Source: a virus
Virus record (IMG/VR): IMGVR_UViG_3300011254_000334
Span: 1-25,930 of that record
Reading direction: 5' to 3' (one strand)
DNA: 25,930 nt
Shown piece by piece: positions 7,648-13,724 of the stretch. The position numbers and the translations under genes were made by a program. Each line of letters begins with the position of its first letter. Position 1 is the stretch's first letter. Below the pieces are notes generated by a model. It searched no databases. It was given only the letters and a program-made list of their open reading frames with translations, and was not told the DNA's origin.

Positions 7648-8843
7648 AAAAATACTTGATTTTTCTTTTTACCGAATTGATGCCATATAAAATAACCACC
7701 TGCATCTGTTGCGTGGTCTAATCCAAGCGTTTTGTCTGGCTCTCCGTTTCTGTATGGCTGTTGCTCTAAACAATCTGTGTATGTTGGGCATTTAAAGGTG
7801 TTAATTAGATAGCTTTTATCTTGCAGTTTTTTGTTCATCGTGTTTACTCTATCCTTTACGTTTGGATTCACCTTTAATGCTCTTACATTTATACCTGCTT
7901 TCTTAATCGTATCTATGTCCGTTATACTTGCGCTTGTCTTTACTGCCTTACCACTTGCATCCGGATAAGCAAACAGCCGATGGTTAGGATACCTACCTTT
8001 TAATATTTGGCATATATCTTCCGTTTTATACGCATTAACCACTTCATCTACTGCAATAGGATTGCCCTCATCTATAACGTGAACAATCGCAGCCATAGCA
8101 CCCACGTTAAAATCCAAACCAATGTGTAAAATATCTCCATCTTGTACCTCTCTATCGGAATGATTGCCATTTCTATCAAAATGATTGTAAACTGCACCAC
8201 TCGTTAAGTTGACAAATTCACCCTCTAAATATGCTCTCAATAATTCTGGTGTGTACGTTTCTTCCAGGCTCTCAATGTAACTATCTGAAATAAATGGATT
8301 GTTTCTTGTAGATGCCCTTATCAACAGCTTACTATCTGTGTCACGCTTAACAAAGAAATCATACAAAAACCTAAAGCCTTCTGGTGTGCTTACAAAATCC
8401 GTTGCGTTATTGTTGCCTTCCGACTTAACAGAGTTCCTTGCCAATATCTTAACCATCACATCTTCCATCTTGCGTTTTGGCAATACATCTGCCTCATCAA
8501 TTAAACTGTAACCTACTTCATAGCCTACGATCAAATCTGGATTGTCCATAGAACGCATAATAATCCTTCCATATGGTGTGATTATATCTTTATCCGACTT
8601 GTTAAGCGTAAAAGGTATGTTAGCTTGTGTGAGTGCTTCTGTAAACTTTGGGAATGCAATATCTTTAATCAATGGATATGTAGGTAAATAATAAGCTACA
8701 TCTACGCTTGGGTATTGTAGCTTTTTAGATATTGTTTTCCAAATGCCTATGTGACTTTTACCACTACGGAATCCACCAACTAAACCAGTGTGTCGGTGTT
8801 GGCTTTCTAAAAACTCGCTTTGATGCTCAAGTAGGTTTACCAT
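7644..8843 (-). CDS. terL: Terminase large subunit (packaging ATPase and nuclease)
   Basis: The 399-residue protein has both terminase activities in the usual order. The ATPase has Walker A GGFRSGKS at residues 23-30 and Walker B YSLIDEAD at 112-119, ending in the catalytic acidic pair D116/E117. The C-terminal RNase H-like nuclease shows HIGLDFNVG with D244, a second acidic region near D294, and DHATD with D376 and D380. It translocates phage DNA into the prohead through the portal and cuts it. Length is normal for the short terminases of Bacteroidetes phages. It overlaps the small subunit gene by 17 bases. The portal and capsid genes are not next to it; they lie some 12 kb away on the same strand, beyond the replication module. 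Confidence 0.97.
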   Translation of the reverse strand: MVNLLEHQSEFLESQHRHTGLVGGFRSGKSHIGIWKTISKKLQYPSVDVAYYLPTYPLIKDIAFPKFTEALTQANIPFTLNKSDKDIITPYGRIIMRSMDNPDLIVGYEVGYSLIDEADVLPKRKMEDVMVKILARNSVKSEGNNNATDFVSTPEGFRFLYDFFVKRDTDSKLLIRASTRNNPFISDSYIESLEETYTPELLRAYLEGEFVNLTSGAVYNHFDRNGNHSDREVQDGDILHIGLDFNVGAMAAIVHVIDEGNPIAVDEVVNAYKTEDICQILKGRYPNHRLFAYPDASGKAVKTSASITDIDTIKKAGINVRALKVNPNVKDRVNTMNKKLQDKSYLINTFKCPTYTDCLEQQPYRNGEPDKTLGLDHATDAGGYFIWHQFGKKKNQVFL

Positions 8844-9213
8844 CTTTACCTATAATTCTAAATTGTAATGGCTCTACCTGGTGCGTATTGTCCTGCGTTA
8901 TTTGTTGTGGTGCTTTGCCCATCAATCTATCCATTGCAGCTTGGTATGCTCTTGTATCTCCCTCATCAAATGCTTTCTCAATTTGCTTCAATGTCATTGC
9001 TATATCCAAAGTAAACTCGTTATCCTCTAAATCTATGCCCACTTTATTGGCTATCACTTTGCACTTATCTAATCTTTCACCACTAATCAAGGCATCTGCT
9101 AAATCCTTTAATGCTCTCTTTCTTTTATGCCCTTCTCTCTTTGCTTCTGGTGTTGGTTGGTTATCCTTACTAAAGGGAGTTAGGTTATCCATATGATTTT
9201 TATTATTTGCCAT
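8827..9213 (-). CDS. terS: Terminase small subunit (DNA recognition), probable
   Basis: The product is 128 residues. Residues about 13-35 carry a polar motif (FSKDNQPTPEAKREGHKRKR) that is common at the N-terminus of phage small-terminase or terminase-associated DNA-binding proteins. A helical region follows (LKDLADALISGERLDKCK), then an oligomerisation-like helix, and a tail ending LQFRIIGKDGKPT. It immediately precedes and overlaps the large terminase gene, the classic place for the small subunit, which binds the packaging site. ATG 9213 is chosen because it lies about 20 bases after the predicted promoter start; ATG 9192 (MDNL) is an alternative. Confidence 0.8.
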   Translation of the reverse strand: MANNKNHMDNLTPFSKDNQPTPEAKREGHKRKRALKDLADALISGERLDKCKVIANKVGIDLEDNEFTLDIAMTLKQIEKAFDEGDTRAYQAAMDRLMGKAPQQITQDNTHQVEPLQFRIIGKDGKPT

Positions 9214-9239
9214 TACTTCGCGTTATTATCACGTTTTGA

Positions 9240-9273
9240 CAAATCTATGCATTTTTTTTGGTAATCATTCAAA
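9240..9273 (-). promoter_or_regulatory. Promoter of the terminase/tail operon
   Basis: On the minus strand TTTG (9273-9270), a 22-base spacer and TAGATTTG (9247-9240) match both boxes of the Bacteroidetes housekeeping promoter exactly. The predicted start of transcription is near 9232, leaving a leader of about 20 bases before the terminase small-subunit ATG. A strong terminator lies upstream at 9425-9465, so this promoter would restart transcription for the packaging genes. Confidence 0.65.
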
Positions 9274-9417
9274 GGAATTTTTATGATACAAATCTTCTGC
9301 TATATCTTCTTCCTTTATGCCATCGGTTAAATCATCATTTAAAGGCTTTAAATAGCGTTCTAAGAGCCTATCTATTATTTGACAACACTTAGTATAGTAT
9401 TCTTTTTTATTGTCCAT
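9265..9417 (-). CDS. Small charged hypothetical protein
   Basis: This encodes 50 residues starting MDNKKEYYTKCCQIIDRLLE, with a single predicted amphipathic helix and an acidic C-terminal half (DDLTDGIKEEDIAEDLYHK). ATG 9417 is preferred to a longer upstream frame because that frame would run through the terminator hairpin. The gene starts only eight bases beyond the terminator's T-tract, so it must depend on read-through or on an unseen promoter. No family is recognised. Confidence 0.55.
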   Translation of the reverse strand: MDNKKEYYTKCCQIIDRLLERYLKPLNDDLTDGIKEEDIAEDLYHKNSFE

Positions 9418-9424
9418 ATTATTA

Positions 9425-9465
9425 AAAATTAAAAAGGCTGCCATAAATGAATACAACAGCCTTTT
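9425..9465 (-). terminator. Strong intrinsic terminator after the replication genes
   Basis: AAAAGGCTG (9432-9440) and CAGCCTTTT (9457-9465) form a perfect 9-bp stem with a 16-base loop. On the minus strand it is followed by TTTTTAATTTTT. It lies 20 bases beyond the stop of the SSB-like gene and closes the early operon. Confidence 0.85.
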
Positions 9466-9485
9466 ACCAAACCAATTATTATCTT

Positions 9486-9782
9486 TTAAAATGGTAAGCC
9501 ACTTGCTTCTTGCTTAACCTCTTTTGTTTCTTCAGTTCTTTGCATTGGAAATTTTAGGTTACCAATATACACAGCTTTCTCTCCGGCTTCCCTTTGTTCT
9601 TTTGTTTGGCTGATTTGGATACTTGCATTGTTTCCATATTGGTCGGCTTCATCATTTAGCCATATCACAACGTTTAAGTATTTCGCACCATTATCAAAGG
9701 GCTTACCCTCTTTGTTAGTGCTTACAATTTTTGTCTTGTCTATCTTTGTTAGGTTGATAGAACCCGTTAGCATTTTACTCAT
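9486..9782 (-). CDS. ssb: Single-stranded DNA-binding protein (small, SSB-like)
   Basis: The product is 98 residues with beta strands consistent with an OB fold (GSINLTKIDKTKIV, YLNVVIWLND, ASIQISQTKEQREAG). It has a disordered polar linker (QRTEETKEVKQEA) and ends in SGLPF. A flexible tail ending in a hydrophobic L-P-F is the SSB signature used to recruit replication and repair partners, although the acidic residues normally just before it are reduced here. It is shorter than cellular SSBs. It would coat ssDNA for the phage replication and Rad52-type recombination proteins encoded in the same operon. It is the last gene before the terminator. Confidence 0.7.
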   Translation of the reverse strand: MSKMLTGSINLTKIDKTKIVSTNKEGKPFDNGAKYLNVVIWLNDEADQYGNNASIQISQTKEQREAGEKAVYIGNLKFPMQRTEETKEVKQEASGLPF

Positions 9783-9832
9783 AGTTTTTAGTTTAAATTA
9801 TTAATTAATAGAGTACCTTAAAGATAAGGCTT

Positions 9833-10540
9833 TTATTCTTTACTTTGCTTAAATACAGCATATTTATTTTCATACAATCCAAGCAAAATGTTTACTTGAT
9901 TGCGTAGTCTAATCCTATTGCTAATATCTTGCATTTGCCCATTTATTTCGCTTTTAAGCCACTTTTTCACTTCAGATAGCTTTGTGTTTAACTCCAAATA
10001 AAACTGCTTTGTATGCTTGTCGCTTGGTGTTTGCTTTAATCCTTCCATAAATTCCAGGTAACTATCTCCGTAGATTCGTTTTATGCCTTGTATGTAGTTC
10101 ATAGCATCACCACTTTTAAAATGATTGCTCTCAAATGACTGGATATGTATGTTGTGTAGGTTAAATCTTATTTGACTGCTTCCACCTGCGTGATAAAAAT
10201 GTCCTGCATTCATCTTGCCAAAGTTGCCAGTTGCTATGCAAGGCTGACCATTGTCAATGATCCTTACTAACTCATTTATCTTTGGCTGAATCATCGTGCT
10301 TTTAACCTTGCTTAAACTCATTAAGTCTATCTTCTTCTTTTGGTCTTGCAGTCTTTCCTTGTGCTTTGTTTCTTTCCTCGCTTTTATCGTGTGTCGGTTT
10401 AAGGTTTCTTTGCCCTCATCCGTTCCATAAAGCCATTTTGGAAAGCATTTATGCTCAAAACATAAGCCATACTTTCTTCTTTCTACCAGGTTACCACATC
10501 CGTATCCTTTTGCCTTATTTATGCCTTTGCACTTTTTCAT
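9833..10540 (-). CDS. ninG: NinG/Rap-like recombination endonuclease
   Basis: This is a 235-residue protein. An N-terminal zinc-binding cluster (C4, C15, C27, H30, C32) is followed by a long basic coiled segment (residues 45-80). The core then holds NAGHFYHAGG (111-120), IRFNLHNIHIQ (124-134) and SNHFKSGD (138-145), the AGH/RFN-NIH/NHKSG pattern of NinG, the lambda Rap Holliday-junction and D-loop endonuclease. One change is notable: the CNQH of NinG reads ESNH and the partner Cys pair is incomplete, so the central zinc site may be lost. It overlaps the DnaA-like gene by four bases and likely resolves recombination intermediates made by the phage annealing protein. Confidence 0.85.
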   Translation of the reverse strand: MKKCKGINKAKGYGCGNLVERRKYGLCFEHKCFPKWLYGTDEGKETLNRHTIKARKETKHKERLQDQKKKIDLMSLSKVKSTMIQPKINELVRIIDNGQPCIATGNFGKMNAGHFYHAGGSSQIRFNLHNIHIQSFESNHFKSGDAMNYIQGIKRIYGDSYLEFMEGLKQTPSDKHTKQFYLELNTKLSEVKKWLKSEINGQMQDISNRIRLRNQVNILLGLYENKYAVFKQSKE

Positions 10541-10947
10541 TGTTCTAATGCTTCCTTTACCTTGTGGTATGTGTCGCTTAAATCTTGATTATAACTGTTT
10601 GGATGTAATGCGTTCTTGACTTCGTTTAAAGCATTGATAATTGTAGAATGATCTTTGTTGCCAAATAGCTTACCAATCTCTTTAAGACTCATACTGGTAT
10701 TATACTTTAGCCAGGCTATTAAACTATATCTGTAATAAATCACATCTCTTGACCTTTTATGTAAAAAATGCTTCCTGCTTACGTTCAAATCATCACACAA
10801 TATTTCAATATAACTTGCCACTACATTACTTAAGTGATGTCCACTTCTTTTCGGTGATATTCTGTGAATTGTTAAATTAATTTCCTCTCGGTAATTTGGG
10901 TAATCTTCTCTTAATTGTAAAAGTTTTCCTATTAATTCTCTGCTCAT
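10537..10947 (-). CDS. Free-standing DnaA domain IV-like DNA-binding protein
   Basis: The 136-residue protein matches the DnaA C-terminal domain: RDVIYYRYSLIAWLKY (67-82), SLKEIGKLFG (87-96) and the signature NKDHSTIINAL (97-107), with D99, H100, S101 and T102 in place. Domain IV binds DnaA boxes in the origin. The AAA+ ATPase domain III is absent, so it cannot assemble as DnaA does. Residues 1-55 form a separate helical part. It sits between the loader-like gene and ninG, so it may recognise the phage origin or compete for host DnaA boxes. An A-rich leader precedes its ATG. Confidence 0.85.
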   Translation of the reverse strand: MSRELIGKLLQLREDYPNYREEINLTIHRISPKRSGHHLSNVVASYIEILCDDLNVSRKHFLHKRSRDVIYYRYSLIAWLKYNTSMSLKEIGKLFGNKDHSTIINALNEVKNALHPNSYNQDLSDTYHKVKEALEQ

Positions 10948-10958
10948 TTTGTTTTGTT

Positions 10959-11165
10959 TTATAGTCCTTTAATTATTTCTTCTATCTTTTCATCACTATA
11001 TCCGTTTACACCTAAATAAGATACAAGCCACAATAAATCTTCATTATTTAACTTCATAAATTCATTTGATAATTCATCGTGCATCTCATCGGTAATACAT
11101 TTCAATAATAAATTTAATAATTTTTTATTGCCATTTTCAGCTAAAAGTTTTAGTATCTCATTCAT
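10959..11165 (-). CDS. Small helical hypothetical protein
   Basis: This encodes 68 residues, almost all Leu/Asn/Glu-rich helix (MNEILKLLAENGNKKLLNLL) with a C-terminal GYSDEKIEEIIKGL segment. The ATG overlaps the end of the helicase-loader-like gene by eight bases. Nothing identifies a family. Its place between replication genes suggests an accessory of that module. Confidence 0.5.
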   Translation of the reverse strand: MNEILKLLAENGNKKLLNLLLKCITDEMHDELSNEFMKLNNEDLLWLVSYLGVNGYSDEKIEEIIKGL

Positions 11166-11607
11166 ATCTTATAAAATTGTTTGTTTCAAAATCTGTTTTT
11201 AATATCCAAACTGGTTTAGTTTGTTGTGGTGTTAATCTTATAGCACAATAACTGCTCGTAGTATTATTGCATATTTCCTCATAAGTATAAACCTTTACGC
11301 TTTTGTCATAGCTTACAAAATCTGCTATGCTTGGTTTAGGATACCTACAGTTGTCAATTACATAATTAACTGCATCGGTGAATCTTTGATCAGTAAATCC
11401 ATTTCGTTTTAAACTTTCCGTTAATAGGTCGGTAAACATTGCATCCGTTTTTTCAAACGCTGCCAGGATCCTTAAACAATTCTTTTTAATTCCTTCCTTA
11501 CTTAGCTTTCCATTGTAGATGCTTATTGCACCATTCTCAATCTTGGAAATGCTTGTCAATTGATTGCTCAAATTGCTCTCTTGTAATATTTCGCTTAGTT
11601 TTTCCAT
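11158..11607 (-). CDS. Replication protein, possibly helicase-loader type
   Basis: The product is 149 residues, helical, with a central motif FTDLLTESLKRNGFTDQRF and then NYVIDNCRYPKPSIADFVS. A helical bundle followed by a P-S/T-I-A-D/N-F-type segment is typical of small phage proteins paired with an initiator gene, in the place that lambda P and DnaT/DnaI-like loaders occupy. The frame starts at ATG 11607 after an A-rich leader and overlaps the initiator gene by 71 bases, unusually long for this genome. The loader role is inferred mainly from gene order. Confidence 0.5.
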   Translation of the reverse strand: MEKLSEILQESNLSNQLTSISKIENGAISIYNGKLSKEGIKKNCLRILAAFEKTDAMFTDLLTESLKRNGFTDQRFTDAVNYVIDNCRYPKPSIADFVSYDKSVKVYTYEEICNNTTSSYCAIRLTPQQTKPVWILKTDFETNNFIRYE

Positions 11608-12244
11608 TTGTTTTGTTTTTGTACGTTTGCTCTAATATCTTAATAAAATTTCTTTTTTCCATCATCCAATCAAAGTTAGCTGTCCAGCCTCTGTCATTAT
11701 CACCATTTAAAAATGCAGATTCAGCAGTTAAATCAATGACCTTTTTTAAATAATCTTTGCTGTATTCTTTTTCTCGGCTAACTATTAAGCGTTTTCTTTT
11801 GTCTGTTACCTTGATGACTTTTGGTAAGTTGATACAAACCCCATTAAAATAATCAATAACTCCTTTTGATAACTCACTCCCTTTTGTTACTTTTTTTAAA
11901 AGTATATCATTATCATTATCACTTACATTATCATTATCATTAACATTATCAGCTTTTTTGGGTTTCTCTAAAAAGGCTTGGGTTTTTTGGGTTTTTGGTC
12001 TGCCTCCTTTTTTCCCATTGCTTTTCTGTTTTTCAATGTAACTTTCATACTTTCTTAAATCTCTTTTAAGAGCCTTTTTTAAAGGTATAAACATCAACTC
12101 TGTAAGTCTGTCAGATGTTGGGTTTTGATCGTTTACATAAGCAAAGAAATGCTTTATTAGCTTACCAGCTTCCTCATCTGTTAAACTATCAAATTGCTCT
12201 TGCCAATCTGCATAAACTATTATGCTTTTTTTGTCTTTTGCCAT
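11537..12244 (-). CDS. Phage replication initiator (O-like, DUF6291-type N-terminus)
   Basis: This is a 235-residue protein with a two-part layout. Residues 1-85 hold a helical DNA-binding-type domain (SIIVYADWQEQFDSLTDEEA, then a basic SNGKKGGRPK) seen in initiators of Bacteroidetes and Firmicutes phages. Residues about 95-115 form an Asn/Asp repeat linker encoded by DNA repeats. Residues about 120-225 include FLNGDNDRGWTANFDWMM, a DnaD/O-like C-terminal motif thought to contact helicase or ssDNA. As in lambda O, the linker region may contain the origin. A structured leader with a terminator precedes the ATG, so its expression is probably attenuated. Confidence 0.75.
   Translation of the reverse strand: MAKDKKSIIVYADWQEQFDSLTDEEAGKLIKHFFAYVNDQNPTSDRLTELMFIPLKKALKRDLRKYESYIEKQKSNGKKGGRPKTQKTQAFLEKPKKADNVNDNDNVSDNDNDILLKKVTKGSELSKGVIDYFNGVCINLPKVIKVTDKRKRLIVSREKEYSKDYLKKVIDLTAESAFLNGDNDRGWTANFDWMMEKRNFIKILEQTYKNKTNGKTKRNITREQFEQSIDKHFQD
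11905..11952. repeat. Iteron-like repeats inside the initiator gene (candidate origin)
   Basis: Within 48 bases the plus strand repeats ATTATCA at least six times, in two ATTATCATTATCA doublets separated by short spacers and flanked by AT-rich DNA. On the coding strand it encodes the NDND/SDND linker. Iterons inside an initiator gene are the lambda ori arrangement. It could also be a simple low-complexity linker. Confidence 0.5.
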
Positions 12245-12255
12245 ATTATTATTTA

Positions 12256-12360
12256 TAAAAAAAGGCTTTAATTTACTCCTTACAAACGCACTGCAAGTTT
12301 CAAAAAAAGCCTAAATATTAATTTTTTTAGCTATCGTGTGCGTTACGATTTATTGCTAGA
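12256..12360 (-). ncRNA. Structured leader RNA ahead of the replication initiator
   Basis: Between a predicted promoter and the initiator ATG lie about 100 untranslated bases. Reading the RNA 5' to 3': a hairpin with stem ATCGT/ACGAT (12349-12345 with 12337-12333) and loop AACGCAC; an A-rich linker; then a terminator with stem AGGCTTT/AAAGCCT (12312-12306 with 12269-12263), a 36-base loop and a seven-T tract. The terminator loop contains GTGCGTT, an exact complement of the first hairpin loop, so a loop-loop or pseudoknot contact could compete with termination. It also contains AAGGAG, far from any start. It could be an attenuator, a riboswitch-like element or the source of a small RNA. Confidence 0.5.
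12257..12312 (-). terminator. Terminator-like hairpin directly before the initiator gene
   Basis: AGGCTTT and AAAGCCT pair across a 36-base loop, followed by seven T and then the start codon 13 bases later. A terminator at this spot would cut off transcription before the initiator gene unless it is overridden. Confidence 0.55.
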
Positions 12361-12363
12361 TTA

Positions 12364-12398
12364 CAAAGATAAGGTTTTATTTAAAAGTATTCTTTAAA
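12364..12398 (-). promoter_or_regulatory. Candidate promoter of the leader RNA and replication genes
   Basis: TATCTTTG on the minus strand (12371-12364) is a full match to the -7 consensus. The -33 region holds TTTA (12398-12395) with a 23-base spacer, one base off TTTG. Transcription would start near 12358, just before the structured leader. Confidence 0.5.
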
Positions 12399-12692
12399 AT
12401 AAGGCTTTTTTAATCTGTAATATCCAAGTAGTTCTCTCTTTGGGAATACCTCTTCTTCATCCTTGTAAATTTGCACCTGGTTTGCATAACGGATCTTAAA
12501 GCTAACCTCTCCACCATCTCTAAACATATCTATCTCGTTAAATGGAATTGGTAAACATTGCTTTAATTCCAATACATCTACCTCTCGCTTCTTTAAAACT
12601 CGCTTTATGCTTCTTCCAGTTGTAATGCCATAACAGCTACCTAATACTCCGAGATGCACTTTTACCTTTTGACCTGCTTTAATCATCTCCAT
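12381..12692 (-). CDS. Small basic hypothetical protein with SH3-like look
   Basis: The product is 103 residues and begins MEMIKAGQKVKVHLGVLGSC, a start typical of a small beta-barrel (KOW/SH3-like) fold, followed by alternating strands and a basic KKPYFKEYF end. It overlaps the previous gene by 14 bases. Its 3' end contains the -33 region of the promoter for the replication genes. No family is recognised; the barrel is only an impression from the hydrophobic pattern. Confidence 0.5.
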   Translation of the reverse strand: MEMIKAGQKVKVHLGVLGSCYGITTGRSIKRVLKKREVDVLELKQCLPIPFNEIDMFRDGGEVSFKIRYANQVQIYKDEEEVFPKRELLGYYRLKKPYFKEYF

Positions 12693-12996
12693 TGATATTT
12701 TTTTGAATGGCTGTTAGTAAATCTTGGTTCTCTTGCACTCCAAATATTACATCCATAATATAATCAATGGCTAATGTAAGTTCATTCTGTGCTGCTAAAC
12801 CTTCTTTAGCACTTTGCTCATCCACGTTGCTATTTATTATGCGTTCTAAGCGCCTTAATTCCCTCTCTGTGGCATTCATAAAGTTATTATGATGTTGTTT
12901 GTAGGAGTGCTTTATTTGTCCGTCTAACTGCTCAAATGTAAGCTGCTGTAATTGCATCAAAACCAATGCCCTTGATATTATTCTTTCCTTGCTCAT
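12679..12996 (-). CDS. Helical hypothetical protein of the early module
   Basis: This encodes 105 residues, mainly helical, starting MSKERIISRALVLMQLQQLT and containing an Arg/Glu-rich segment (ATERELRRLERIINS). ATG 12996 is chosen over a longer upstream frame because it overlaps the TGA of the winged-helix gene as ATGA, the junction style used throughout. No motif identifies a function. It may act with the winged-helix protein that it is coupled to. Confidence 0.6.
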   Translation of the reverse strand: MSKERIISRALVLMQLQQLTFEQLDGQIKHSYKQHHNNFMNATERELRRLERIINSNVDEQSAKEGLAAQNELTLAIDYIMDVIFGVQENQDLLTAIQKNINGDD

Positions 12997-13352
12997 AGTG
13001 TTTGTGTTTTTAAGTTTAAAATATCTATATAACCACGATCTTCGCCTTGCTTTTGCCATCTTAAAGCCTTCTCATATTGTCTTTGATTGGCTAACATTGA
13101 CTGCTTTATTTCATCGGTCACCACTTCATACTTCGTGTACCGACCTCGTGATGTTTCACGAATCAAACCCATATCAAGCAAATCTGTTACCCTTCCAGAT
13201 AACTCGTTTAAGCCTTTCTTATTTAGCTTAACTCTAAGCTGTTCTAAAGTCTGTGCTTCTATTGTAAGCAATCTATAAACTCTTGCTTTGTCTGTGTTAA
13301 ATTTGCCACTTTCTATTCCTTGAATGAAAGCATCTTTTTGTGCTGTACTCAT
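12993..13352 (-). CDS. Winged-helix DNA-binding protein
   Basis: The 119-residue protein has a winged helix-turn-helix at residues about 23-78: helices KARVYRLLTI and TLEQLRVKL, the recognition helix GLNELSGRVTDLLDMG, and a wing with LIRETSRGRYTKYEVV. The C-terminal 40 residues form a charged helix. This layout fits a transcription regulator or a replication accessory such as a DNA-binding adaptor. It lies in the early operon after the alpha-CTD-like gene and has an A-rich leader. Targets cannot be inferred. Confidence 0.7.
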   Translation of the reverse strand: MSTAQKDAFIQGIESGKFNTDKARVYRLLTIEAQTLEQLRVKLNKKGLNELSGRVTDLLDMGLIRETSRGRYTKYEVVTDEIKQSMLANQRQYEKALRWQKQGEDRGYIDILNLKTQTL

Positions 13353-13365
13353 AGTTTTGTTTTTT

Positions 13366-13704
13366 TTATTTTTTCATTATTACATTAATAGGTGCTAATA
13401 TGTTTATCAAATCATTAAGGTATTTTTTACCAACATTGCGCTTACTTAAAAATTCCGACATTGATATTTCACTTAATTCAGATAACTTTGTGTCCATATT
13501 AAATCCAAAGCCACCATATTTAGTATCTGCACACAAAATATTCCAAAGCCTAACAGTCATTTTAGGACATTCATTTATAGTTACGTTTTCATCATATAAT
13601 GGCTCTAAATTAAGTATGTACTCATACTCCTTTAGTACTTGTTTTTTGTAAAGTTCAAGTGTTCTTTTTGCTGATTCAACAGCTTTTTTAGTTATTGTTC
13701 CCAT
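13366..13704 (-). CDS. RNA polymerase alpha C-terminal-domain-like protein
   Basis: The 112-residue protein has an N-terminal helix (residues 5-32) and a C-terminal part resembling the alpha-CTD. VRLWNIL (51-57) lines up with VRSANCL of E. coli alpha, keeping the residues equivalent to the UP-element contacts R265 (R52) and N268 (N55). LSELSEISMSEFLSKRNVGK (74-93), then KYL, lines up with the helix-hairpin-helix ending NLGKKSL, keeping G296, K297 and K298 (G92, K93, K94), with Ser299 replaced by Tyr. Other HhH proteins can look similar, but keeping both halves is striking. It has no polymerase assembly domain. It could bind A/T-rich upstream promoter DNA in place of, or together with, the host subunit. 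An A-rich leader precedes its start. Confidence 0.6.
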   Translation of the reverse strand: MGTITKKAVESAKRTLELYKKQVLKEYEYILNLEPLYDENVTINECPKMTVRLWNILCADTKYGGFGFNMDTKLSELSEISMSEFLSKRNVGKKYLNDLINILAPINVIMKK

Positions 13705-13724
13705 AATTTTGTTTTGTTTTTTGG

